A stretch of 64,000 bases of DNA from Aquicoccus sp. G2-2 (GTDB taxonomy: Bacteria > Pseudomonadota > Alphaproteobacteria > Rhodobacterales > Rhodobacteraceae). Every line of letters begins with the position of its first letter. Position 1 is the stretch's first letter. The notes beneath the pieces were generated by a model, which saw nothing but the letters and a program-made list of their open reading frames with translations, was not told where the DNA came from and ran no database searches. The translations under genes and the position numbers were made by a program. The stretch is taken from contig NZ_JAYDCK010000003.1 of the NCBI RefSeq assembly GCF_034555965.1, positions 3,286,001-3,350,000 on the forward strand. Direction: 5' to 3'. This document shows positions 26,048-35,060 of this stretch, in pieces.

Positions 26048-26968
26048 TTAATGGCCTATCTGCTGTGGTTCAGCGCAGGCCGAGGCGCGGGTTTCAAATT
26101 CCAGCATAGAATGGCTGATGTCGAATTGGTCTTGCAACAGTGACTTGAGGTCGTTTCGGGCAGTTTCTGCCGAGGTGCCTTCGGTGAGGACGACATGGGC
26201 CTCAAGCGCGGTGGTGTGTTCGTCCATCCGGAAAACATGCACATGATGCAGATTTTCGACGCCCGCAGTGTTTTCCAAGGCGGCGATGAGCGCGGGCAGG
26301 TCGGTCTCGTCCGGGGTGGCGAGCATGAGAACGGAAAGCACCGGCCGGATGCCCAGCGCGGAATGCCAAAGGATATAGCCGGAGATGCCAAGCGTGATGA
26401 TCGGGTCGATCAACCGCCAGTCATAGAGCAGGATCAGCGTGCCGGAGAAGATCACGGCGAGCGAGCCAAGCGCATCGGCCATGTTGTGCAGGAAGGCGGC
26501 GCGCATGTTCATGGATTGCGCAGAGAGACGGAAGATCATCAGGGCGGTCACCGCGTCGATCACCAGTGCGATGGTGGCGACGATGACGACGATCCAGCCT
26601 TGCACCTCGACCGGGTTAAAGAGCCGCTCGACCCCTTGCACGGCGAGGTAAAGGGCGACAATGATCAACGTGGTATAGTTGACCATGGCGGCGATCACCT
26701 CGGCCCGGCCATAGCCGAAGGTCATGGTTTCATCCGCCGGGCGGCGGGCCAGCTTGCGGGCATAGAACGCAATGCCAAGCGACAGTGCATCGGAGAGGTT
26801 GTGGATTGCATCGGCAATCAGCGCGAGGCTGCCGGAGATCACCCCGGCGATGATTTGAACGAGGGTAAGGCCAATATTGACGACAATGGCGGCCCCAACG
26901 CGCTTGTCACCGGCAAGATCGGATGGCAGGCCGTGGTCATGGGGATGATGGGCGTGGTCGTGGGGCAT
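26048..26968 (-). CDS. cation diffusion facilitator (Zn/Cd/Co efflux) transporter
   Basis: This 306-residue CDF protein has a His-rich N-terminus (HDHAHHPHDHG), six membrane segments, and the metal-site motifs HNLSDALS in TM2 and HNMADALGS in TM5. The cytoplasmic C-terminal domain (residues ~215-300) would sense metal. It should export a divalent metal from cytosol to periplasm in exchange for protons, closest to the ZitB/CzcD group. It is divergent from a MerR-family regulator and preceded by a promoter with the 19-bp spacer typical of MerR activation. Confidence 0.92.
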   Translation of the reverse strand: MPHDHAHHPHDHGLPSDLAGDKRVGAAIVVNIGLTLVQIIAGVISGSLALIADAIHNLSDALSLGIAFYARKLARRPADETMTFGYGRAEVIAAMVNYTTLIIVALYLAVQGVERLFNPVEVQGWIVVIVATIALVIDAVTALMIFRLSAQSMNMRAAFLHNMADALGSLAVIFSGTLILLYDWRLIDPIITLGISGYILWHSALGIRPVLSVLMLATPDETDLPALIAALENTAGVENLHHVHVFRMDEHTTALEAHVVLTEGTSAETARNDLKSLLQDQFDISHSMLEFETRASACAEPQQIGH

Positions 26969-26997
26969 TGAGACCTCTTGCGGTTGCTGATGAGGGC

Positions 26998-27028
26998 AAT
27001 GTAATCTCTATAGTAACTATAGCTTCAA
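26998..27028 (-). promoter_or_regulatory. MerR-type promoter and operator of the cation efflux gene
   Basis: On the minus strand -35 TTGAAG (27028-27023) and -10 TACATT (27003-26998) are separated by exactly 19 bases, the overlong spacer that MerR regulators correct by twisting DNA. The spacer contains CTATAG-TTA-CTATAG (27022-27008), very like operators of CadR/PbrR/ZntR-type regulators. The CDF gene starts 30 bases downstream and the MerR gene is divergent 11 bases away on the other side. Confidence 0.72.
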
Positions 27029-27038
27029 GGGGGAGCAC

Positions 27039-27452
27039 ATGTTTTCCATAGGCGAGCTTTCACGGCGCACCGGTGTGAAGGTGACGACGATTCGGTTTTA
27101 TGAGCAAAAAGGGCTGATCGCGCATGAGGGGCGCACGGCGGGCAATCAGCGGCGTTATGACAAGGCCGGGTTGGAGCGGCTGCATTTCATTGCCCATGCG
27201 CGTGATTTGGGGCTTTCGCTGCCCGCTGTGGCCGAGTTGATCGCGCTGGAGAGGCAGGAACCGGGCGCACATGAAGAGATTCACCAGATCGCAGCGGCGC
27301 ATTTGGGGGATGTGCGCAACCGGATTGCCCGGCTGAAGCGGCTGGAGACGGAGTTGGAACGGATTGGCGCGGCGTGTGACGCAAAAGACGGTGTGCCATG
27401 CGGAGTTTTAAGCGCGTTTGCCGATCACGGGCGCTGTGGCGGGCCGCATTGA
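27039..27452 (+). CDS. MerR family metal-responsive regulator
   Basis: A 137-residue regulator with the MerR winged helix-turn-helix at residues 1-70 (IGELSRRTGVKVTTIRFYEQKGLI), a dimerisation helix at about 80-112, and a C-terminal metal loop with Cys113, Cys121 and Cys133 plus His130 and His137. The arrangement resembles ZntR/CadR-like sensors more than MerR itself. It probably represses and, with metal bound, activates the divergent cation efflux gene through the 19-bp-spacer promoter. AGGGGGAG lies close to the ATG. Confidence 0.88.
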   Translation: MFSIGELSRRTGVKVTTIRFYEQKGLIAHEGRTAGNQRRYDKAGLERLHFIAHARDLGLSLPAVAELIALERQEPGAHEEIHQIAAAHLGDVRNRIARLKRLETELERIGAACDAKDGVPCGVLSAFADHGRCGGPH

Positions 27453-27624
27453 GGCGGATCGGCGGAACATTGCGCATGGTCGGGTGGCGGTGGTGGAACG
27501 TATCGCTATGTCATAGGGTTGTAAAGGCAGGCATGATACGCAAAACGATGACAATTCTGGCGGCACGGCGGGCAGAGCGGGCTATGAGAAGCTCCACGAG
27601 CGGGGGTTTGGCTTTGGTGGGGCG

Positions 27625-29448
27625 ATGCCCGCGCTGAGGGCTGCCGCGCGTCGTTTGTGGCGTGAGGGCGGGCTGGTCGTGCTGATGCTATTTCTGGCGC
27701 GGCCGGTAGCGGCGCTTGATCAGGTGACGTTTCAGGTTGCGGGCGGTGACGCGGCGGCAGAGTTGCGCGATAGCCTGAAGGCGGCGTCGGTGCTTGGGAC
27801 GCTGCAAGGCAAGGCGGATGCCACGCCTGCCGAGGTCATTGCCGCCGCCAGAGCGGACTATGCGCGCCTGCTCGAAGTGCTGTATGCGCAGGGTTATTAT
27901 TCGGTGGTGGTGAATATCCTGATCGACGGGCGCGAGGCGGCGTTGATTGATCCGTTTGAGGAGCCATCCCGCGTGACGAATGCGCGAATTCTGGTCGAGC
28001 CGGGGCGGCTTTTCCGGTTTGGCAAGGTGCGGATCGCGCCACGGGTGGGGACAGGGCGGTTGCCGCTGGGGTTTCGTGCGGGCGCGCCGGCGCTGGCCAC
28101 GGTTGCGCGCGAGGCCACGCAAGAAGCGGTGCTTGACTGGCGCGAGGCGGGCCATGCCAAGGCCGAGATTGCGGATCAGGTCATCACCGCACGGCACAAC
28201 GCGGCGTTGCTTGATGTCGATGTGGCGATTGCGCCGGGGCCACGGGTGCGGTTCGGCAACGTCAAGGTGACGGGCAAAACTTCGGTGCGTCAGTCGCGCG
28301 TTCGCCAGATCGCAGGCATACCGAGCGGCGAGATGTTCACCCCGGAGGCGGTCGAGAAAGCGGCCAAACGCCTGCGCAAGGTCGGCACGTTCCGGTCGGT
28401 GCAGGTGAGCGAGGCCGAGGAGGTCGCCCCGGATGGCACGATGGACATGAATATCGCCGTGGTCGATGCCAAACCGCGCCGGGTTGGCGCGGGGATTGAT
28501 TATTCGAATTTCAACGGGCTGACGGTTTCGGGGTTCTGGCTGCACCGCAATCTTTTCGGCGGGGCGGAGCGGTTTCGCATTGGCGGCGAGGTGTCGCAGA
28601 TTGGCGGCGCGGGGAGCGGCATTGATTATTCGCTCTCGGCGCGGATCGAGAAGCCTGCGGTTTATGGCCCGGATACGCTTTTCTTTGCCGAAGCCGGGGC
28701 GGCGAGTGTCGAGGAACCGGATTACCGGGAGGAAAAGCTGACGCTGAAGCTTGGCGTGTCGCGGCTTTTCAGTGATCGGCTGACCGGGGATATTGGTATT
28801 GGCTATAGCTATTCGCGGGTGACTGACCTTTACCTGACGCCGAACAGGACGCGCCGGTTGCAGATGCTGAGCCTGCCTTTGGCGCTGACTTATGACAGCC
28901 GGGATGACCCGCTGGACGCCAAGAGCGGGGTTTACCTTCGCGGTGATGTGACGCCATTTTACGAGACCTATCAAAGCCAGAGTGGCGCGCATCTCAAGTT
29001 CGATGGGCGCGCTTACCGGGCGTTGGGGCAGGGCCGCAAGACGGTGTTGGCCGGGCGGGTGCAACTTGGTGCGCTGGTTGGGCCATCAGCACAGGAGGCA
29101 CCGCCGGATTTCCTGTTTTATTCGGGCGGCGGCGGCACTGTGCGGGGGCAACCTTATAAATCGCTTGGTGCCAATTATGGCGGGGTGACGTTGGGCGGAC
29201 GCAGCTTTGCCGCCGTGTCGGGGGAGCTGCGCTTTCCGGTCAGCGCGAAGTTCGGGCTGGTCGCCTTTGCGGATGCCGGGTTCGTTGGTAGTGGTTTGTT
29301 CAGCGATGGCAACTGGCAGGCGGGGGCGGGGCTGGGTCTTCGTTACAAAACGCCGGTTGGGCCAATCCGGCTTGACATAGCGGGGCCGGTGGCGGGCAAC
29401 ACCGGCGGCGGTGTGCAGGTTTATGTCGGGATTGGGCAGGCTTTCTGA
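27625..29448 (+). CDS. tamA: TamA-like outer-membrane assembly protein
   Basis: The 607-residue Omp85-family protein has a signal peptide (cut near VAA-LDQ, residue ~32), about three POTRA domains (to ~residue 275), and a 16-strand barrel ending in GGVQVYVGIGQAF with a C-terminal phenylalanine. The lid-lock motif VRGQPY lies near residue 507. With TamB it inserts proteins or moves lipids to the outer membrane. Its stop overlaps the tamB ATG by one base (TGATG). The 172-base gap before it (27453-27624) shows no clear promoter. Confidence 0.9.
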   Translation: MPALRAAARRLWREGGLVVLMLFLARPVAALDQVTFQVAGGDAAAELRDSLKAASVLGTLQGKADATPAEVIAAARADYARLLEVLYAQGYYSVVVNILIDGREAALIDPFEEPSRVTNARILVEPGRLFRFGKVRIAPRVGTGRLPLGFRAGAPALATVAREATQEAVLDWREAGHAKAEIADQVITARHNAALLDVDVAIAPGPRVRFGNVKVTGKTSVRQSRVRQIAGIPSGEMFTPEAVEKAAKRLRKVGTFRSVQVSEAEEVAPDGTMDMNIAVVDAKPRRVGAGIDYSNFNGLTVSGFWLHRNLFGGAERFRIGGEVSQIGGAGSGIDYSLSARIEKPAVYGPDTLFFAEAGAASVEEPDYREEKLTLKLGVSRLFSDRLTGDIGIGYSYSRVTDLYLTPNRTRRLQMLSLPLALTYDSRDDPLDAKSGVYLRGDVTPFYETYQSQSGAHLKFDGRAYRALGQGRKTVLAGRVQLGALVGPSAQEAPPDFLFYSGGGGTVRGQPYKSLGANYGGVTLGGRSFAAVSGELRFPVSAKFGLVAFADAGFVGSGLFSDGNWQAGAGLGLRYKTPVGPIRLDIAGPVAGNTGGGVQVYVGIGQAF

Positions 29449-32400
29449 TGCGCCATTTCATGTTTTGCCTTGTGGTTCTGTCGCTGGTGGCTTTCGCCGG
29501 GCCAAAGCCGCTGCACGCGCAGACTGACGAAGGCGACCGGGGGTACATTCAGGGGCTTTTGGAGGATGCGCTTTCGGCACCGGGCCGGACGGTCAGGATG
29601 GAAGGGTTTGCCGGGGCGCTGAGTTCGCGCGCGACAATCGACAAGATCACCGTGACCGACCCTGAAGGCGTGTGGCTGACGGCGAGCGATCTGGTTCTGG
29701 TGTGGAACCGTTCGGCGCTTTTGCGTGGAGAGGTTGATATCGACGAAATCACCATCGGTGAGATCGACTTGCCACGCCGCCCGGTGCCTGCTGAAACACC
29801 GCTGCCCGCGCCGGAGGCAAGCGGAGCTTTCGCGCTGCCGGAATTGCCGGTGTCGGTCAACATAGCGAAGATGGCGATCACCAAAGCGGTACTGGGCAAG
29901 GCGCTTTTCGGGGAGGCGGCAGAGGTTTCGTTTTCCGGCAAGGCGGCGTTGGCGAGCGGGGCCGGGTCGGTGACGCTTGCGGTCAAGCGGCTTGACCGGG
30001 CGGGCACGTTCAGCCTGACCGGGGCGTTCGACAACGCGACGCGGGTGCTTGATTTTGATCTTAACCTGACCGAACCCGAGGACGGGATTGCGGCAAACCT
30101 GCTGAACCTGCCGGGCAAACCGCCGGTGGTGTTGAGCGTTCAGGGTAAAGACCCGGTCAGCGATTTCAACGCGACGATCCGGCTGGCCACGGATGGCAAG
30201 GAGCGGCTTTCCGGCAAGGTTGAGTTGACCACTGCGCAGGACGGGGCAACGCGGTTTTCAACCGAATTGCAAGGCGATGTGGCGCCGGTTGTGGCACCGC
30301 AATTTGCCGCCTTTCTGGGCGATGACGTGGCGCTTGTCGCGAGCGGAGAGCGTGCGGCGGATGGTGATTTGCTGCTTGATAAGCTGCATGTGAAAACGGC
30401 GGCGATGCAGATTGGTGGAAGTGCCGAGATTGGCGCTGATGGTTGGCCGCGCAAACTGTTGCTTAATGCGCAGATTACCCCGCCTGCGGGTGACAGCGTT
30501 ATTCTGCCGCTGCCGGGGCCGCAGGTTTCGGTACGGGAAGCGGATTTTTCGGCGCAGTTTGATGCGGCGGCCGGAGACAGTTGGCGGATTGATGGCCGGG
30601 CTGATGGTGTTGATGTCGGCACGTCGCGGGTGAAGGTGGCGACATTCGCCGGTGAGGGCAAGATTCTGCGCGATGCGCAGAGCGTGACGGGGGGCTTCAG
30701 CTTGACCTTGACGGGTTGGCCCCGAGTGATCCGGCGATGGCGCAGGCCGTCGGCAAACGGGTGCATGGCGCGCTGCGCTTTGGCTGGTCGGCGGGCGCGC
30801 CGCTTAGGGTGCGGGATTTGGCGCTGAGCGGGGTTGATTACGGGCTGAGCGGGGTTTTGAGCGTTGCCAACCTCGACAATATCGCGGCGCTGACGATCCT
30901 GCCGGATGTGACGCTTGAGGCGCGCGACCTGTCGCGGTTTGCGGGTCTTGTCGGGCTTGATCTTGCGGGCGGGGCGGAACTGGCGATCAGGGGGCAGGTT
31001 GCGCCGCTGACTGGTGAGCTGTCGCTTAACTTTGACGGCACGACGCGCGATGTTGCGGTGGGGGTTGCGCGGCTTGATCCGCTTCTGGCGGGGGAAGGGG
31101 CGCTGCGCCTGCATGTGGAGCGCGATACGGACAGTTTGCGGGTTGACCCGCTGACGATCAACACCAAACAGGCGCGGATTGAAGCGACGGCGAAACTTAG
31201 CCGCGCAGGCAGCACGCTGAGCGCGCGTGCCAGCGTGCCGGATGTTTCACAGGCGCTGCCGGGGATGAGCGGCGCGGCGACGTTGAGCGCGCAGGTCGAT
31301 CAAAAGGTGGATGGCTGGCACGTCACGTTGTCGTCCGACCTGCCCGGCAAGACACAGGCCGGTTTTCAGGGTGTGATCACCGGCGACGGGGTGAAACAGT
31401 TGCGCGCCGAGGGCACTTTGAGCGCCGATGTGGGGCAGCTTTCGGTGTTTTCCGATCTGGCCGGGCGGCGGCTTGGCGGGGCGGTGAGCCTGTCGGCGCA
31501 GGGTAAGGCCGATCTGTTGGCGCGCAGTTTTGACGTTACCGCGACGGGAGAGACGCGCGGGCTGGATTTCGGAGTGCCGACGCTGACGCCGCTGTTGCGC
31601 GGGACGGTGGGGTTTGAAGCCTCAATCGGGCGTGATGCGCAGGGTGTGGTTGCGATCCGTGAACTGACGGCAAGCGGGCCGGCCGCCAATGCCGCCCTGA
31701 GCGGCAGTTTCGGTCCGGGCGAAGGGCGGTTGGAGTATCGGCTGGGTGTTGGCAATCTTGGCGTGGTGATCCCTGATTTGCCCGGCCCGGCGCGGGTGAG
31801 CGGCACGGCGGTGATGCGCGGCGGCCCTTGGCAGATTGACGCCACCGGCACCGGGCCGGGGGGATTGCCTTTAACACCAGCGGACAGGTGGCGGCGGATG
31901 GGGCAACGGTGAATGTCGGGCTGACCGGCACGGTGCCGTTGGCGCTGGGGAATGCGCGGCTGAGCGGGCAGGCGCTTTCGGGGCTGGCGCGGGTTGATCT
32001 GCGTGTCAATGGGCCGCCGGCGCTGCGCTCGGTTTCCGGGCGGGTGACGGTGGTGGATGGGCGGTTGGCGATTCCGGCGCGCAATCTGAGCCTAAACGGG
32101 ATAGGCGGACAGGTGAGCATTTCGGCGGGAACGGCGCAGGTTTCGCTTGGCGCGGATGTGTCGAGCGGCGGGCGTGTGGCGCTGTCGGGGCCGATATCGG
32201 TTGCGGCGCCTTACAACGCGACACTGGTGGCTGTTTTGCAGAGCGTGACACTGCGCGAGGCCCAGCTTTTCGAGGCCAACATGACGGGGCGGGTCACGTT
32301 TGACGGGCCGCTTCTGGGCGGCGGGCGGATTGGCGGGGCGATTACCCTGCAATCGGCGGAGATGCATATCCCGCAATTCGGGCCGTCTTATTCGGCGCTT

Positions 32401-33189
32401 GAGGGGCTGCGCCATCTCAACCCGAGCCGCAAGGTGCGCCGGACGCTGCATTTTGCCGGGCTGGACAAACCCGCGACGCAAGCGGCGAGCCTGCCGGGTT
32501 ATGCGATTGATCTGAGCATTCGCGCGCCGAACCAGCTTTTTGTGCGCGGGCGCGGGCTTGACGCGGAGCTGGGCGGGCGGCTCAGGCTGACCGGGACGAC
32601 CAACAACATTGTGCCGGTGGGCGCGCTGAACCTGATCCGGGGGCGGCTTGATTTGTTGGGGCGGCGGCTTGACCTGACCGAAGGAAGCGTGCGGCTGCGC
32701 GGCAGTTTTGACCCGGTGATCGCGTTCGCCGCGACGTCGCAGGTTGATGATGTGGCGGTTTCGCTGCGGCTGGAGGGGGTGGCCTCTGCGCCCGAACTGA
32801 CGGTGACATCGGTGCCCGATCTGCCGCAGGATGATGCACTGTCGTATTTCCTATTTGGCCGCGATGCGACGCAGATATCGGCGTATCAGGCGATCCAGTT
32901 GGCGGCGGCCATTCGAACGCTTTCCGGGCATGGTGGCGGGTTCAGCGACAAGCTTCGCAAGGGGCTTGGGGTTGATGATCTGGATATCGGGGTGGACGCA
33001 GCGGGCACGCCACAGGCGCGCGTGGGGAAATACATCTCGGACAATATCTATACCGATGTGACGGTGAATGCCGACGGGGTGAGCCAGATTAACCTTAACC
33101 TTGAAATCAGCCGGACCGTCAAGATGCGGGGCCGGGTCGGGAGCGACGGCGATAGTGGCCTTGGGGTGTATTTCGAAAAAGATTATTGA
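29448..33189 (+). CDS. tamB: TamB-like translocation and assembly module protein (two frameshifts as sequenced)
   Basis: Three adjacent open segments in different frames make one TamB. The breaks are near the GGG at 30713-30715 and in the six-G run at 31858-31863. Adding one G at each gives a continuous 1247-residue protein, reading LTGLAPSDPA and TGPGGIAFNT across the joins. It has an N-terminal signal anchor, a long repetitive beta-helical body and the conserved TamB C-terminal domain (from ~residue 900) ending in a beta-barrel-like strand. It would bridge the periplasm from the inner membrane to TamA. Both breaks look like base-calling errors. Confidence 0.88.
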
Positions 33190-33422
33190 GGCGCCTCTGG
33201 CTTTGCCCTGCACACCCCAAAGCGCCCGGCCTTTCCCTTGCGACATCAGAAAACGGGGGGTGCTTTGGTGGCGGCATCAGCGTTTTCAGACGGCTGTTTC
33301 TTGCGCCGCTCTTCAACAATCCGTCAATTGCCCGGCTGCGACGGGATGTTTGTTTGTTCATGGCGCGCTTGGGTGACATGATACGGGCATGGCGGCGTGC
33401 CGGACAAATTTATGAGGTTGTT

Positions 33423-35039
33423 ATGTTGGATACTCTCAAACGCGCAATCATTCCAATCGGCGCGTTGGTGCTTTCGGTGCTGGCGGTTGCCTTGTCGTTG
33501 CTGCATCCGCTTTGGCTTTTGGTGCTGATTGTCACCGTGCCGGTGATCTTGCTTGGGCTATATGACTGGCGGCAGCGCACCTGGACGATTACCCGCAACT
33601 TTCCGGTTGCCGGGCGTATTCGTTGGGTCTTCTATCTGCTTCGCCCATATCTGCGCGCCTATATCGTTGAGGATGATACATCCGGCACGCCATATTCATT
33701 TGATGCACGCAACCTTGTTCATGCGCGTGCGCGGGGCGAGACAGATACCCTGCCCTTTGGCACGGAACGCGACACCGATGCAGAGGGGTATCATTGGCTG
33801 AGTCATTCCATTGCCCCGGAAACGGAGACCGATCCCGACCCGCGCGTGAGCGTGGGCAATGAGCAGACAACGCAGCCTTATTCGGCCTCGGTTCTGAATG
33901 TGTCGGCGATGAGTTTTGGCGCGCTGTCGGCCAATGCGGTGCAGGCACTGAACATCGGGGCGAAGCTGGGCAATTATTATCATGACACCGGCGAAGGCGG
34001 CTTGAGCGAGTATCATCTGCAACATGGTGGCGATCTGGTTTGGGAGCTTGGTTCGGGCTATTTCGGGGCGCGCGATAGTGCGGGCCGGTTCGATGCGGAG
34101 CGGTTCAAGGACGGGGCCGCGCGCGAGCAGGTGAAGATGACGGAAATCAAGCTGAGCCAGGGCGCGAAGCCGGGGCATGGCGGGTTGCTGCCCGCCGCGA
34201 AGGTGACGGAGGAAATCGCCCGCGTGCGCGGTGTGCCGGCGCATCAGGACTGCTTGTCACCGCGCGGCCATTCGGCGTTTTCCACGCCGATTGAGATGCT
34301 GGAATTCGCGGCACATATGCGCGAGCTTTCGGGCGGCAAGCCGGTTGGGATCAAGCTGTGTATCGGGCAGCCGCATGAGGTTTTCGCGGTGATGAAAGCG
34401 ATCCTCAAGACCGGGATCAAGCCCGAGTTTATCGTTGTCGATGGCGGTGAGGGCGGCACCGGGGCGGCACCGCTGGAGATGTCCGACTGGGTCGGGATGC
34501 CGTTGACCGAGGCGCTGGTGGTGATGCGCGATGCACTTGTCGGTTGCGGGCTGAAAGAAGATATTCGGCTGGTGGCCAGCGGCAAGGTTTATTCCGGCAT
34601 GGGGTTGCTGCGCAATATCGCCACCGGGGCGGATTGGTGCAATGCGGCGCGCGCCTTCATGTTTTCCGTTGGCTGCATTCAGGCGCAGCGGTGTCATCTG
34701 GGCACGTGCCCGACCGGCGTGACGACGCAGAACCCGGGCCGCCAGCGTGGTTTGATCCCCGAGGTGCAGGGCGAGCGGGCGGCGCGGTTCCACGGCAAGA
34801 CGGTGGGGGCGCTGACCGAGATGGTCGCCGCCGCCGGGCTGTGCCATCCAAGCGAGCTTTTGCCGCATCACCTGATGCACCGGACGGGGATTGAAAACAC
34901 GCTGCCGTTTGACCGTATTCACAACTTCCTGCCGAAGAACGCGTTGATCGACGCACCGAAAGACACGATTTACGGCGAATGGTGGGCCGCGGCACAGGCC
35001 GAGAGCTTCCGTCCGCGTGTGGATGCGCTTGACGGATAG
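33423..35039 (+). CDS. FMN-binding glutamate synthase family protein, membrane-anchored
   Basis: The 538-residue protein contains the glutamate synthase FMN-binding barrel (residues ~140-480) with VSAMSFGALSANAVQALNIGA, FIVVDGGEGGTGAAP and the 3Fe-4S ligands C-x5-C-x4-C in SVGCIQAQRCHLGTCPTG. It lacks the N-terminal glutamine amidotransferase domain and the GXGXG domain of true glutamate synthase. Two hydrophobic segments at residues ~8-44 should anchor it in the membrane. The ATG has GAGG five bases upstream. The substrate of these stand-alone forms is unclear. A PoxB-like gene follows 21 bases later, so the two are probably one operon. The 233 bases before it (33190-33422) hold no clear signal. 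Confidence 0.86.
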   Translation: MLDTLKRAIIPIGALVLSVLAVALSLLHPLWLLVLIVTVPVILLGLYDWRQRTWTITRNFPVAGRIRWVFYLLRPYLRAYIVEDDTSGTPYSFDARNLVHARARGETDTLPFGTERDTDAEGYHWLSHSIAPETETDPDPRVSVGNEQTTQPYSASVLNVSAMSFGALSANAVQALNIGAKLGNYYHDTGEGGLSEYHLQHGGDLVWELGSGYFGARDSAGRFDAERFKDGAAREQVKMTEIKLSQGAKPGHGGLLPAAKVTEEIARVRGVPAHQDCLSPRGHSAFSTPIEMLEFAAHMRELSGGKPVGIKLCIGQPHEVFAVMKAILKTGIKPEFIVVDGGEGGTGAAPLEMSDWVGMPLTEALVVMRDALVGCGLKEDIRLVASGKVYSGMGLLRNIATGADWCNAARAFMFSVGCIQAQRCHLGTCPTGVTTQNPGRQRGLIPEVQGERAARFHGKTVGALTEMVAAAGLCHPSELLPHHLMHRTGIENTLPFDRIHNFLPKNALIDAPKDTIYGEWWAAAQAESFRPRVDALDG

Positions 35040-35060
35040 GTCCAAGGCAGGAGAGAGAGT

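Noticed and set aside
27688..29064. A 458-codon minus-strand frame inside tamA
   Set aside because: It is very rich in Arg, His and Pro, as expected for antisense of GC-rich coding sequence, and lies opposite an intact TamA.
29448..33189. Reading tamB as three separate proteins
   Set aside because: The segments join without overlap or loss into one TamB after one added base at each break, and only the last has the conserved C-terminal domain.
33350..33400. Promoter before the FMN-dependent protein (TTGTTC and a TGATAC-like -10)
   Set aside because: Both hexamers match the consensus poorly and no further support exists.
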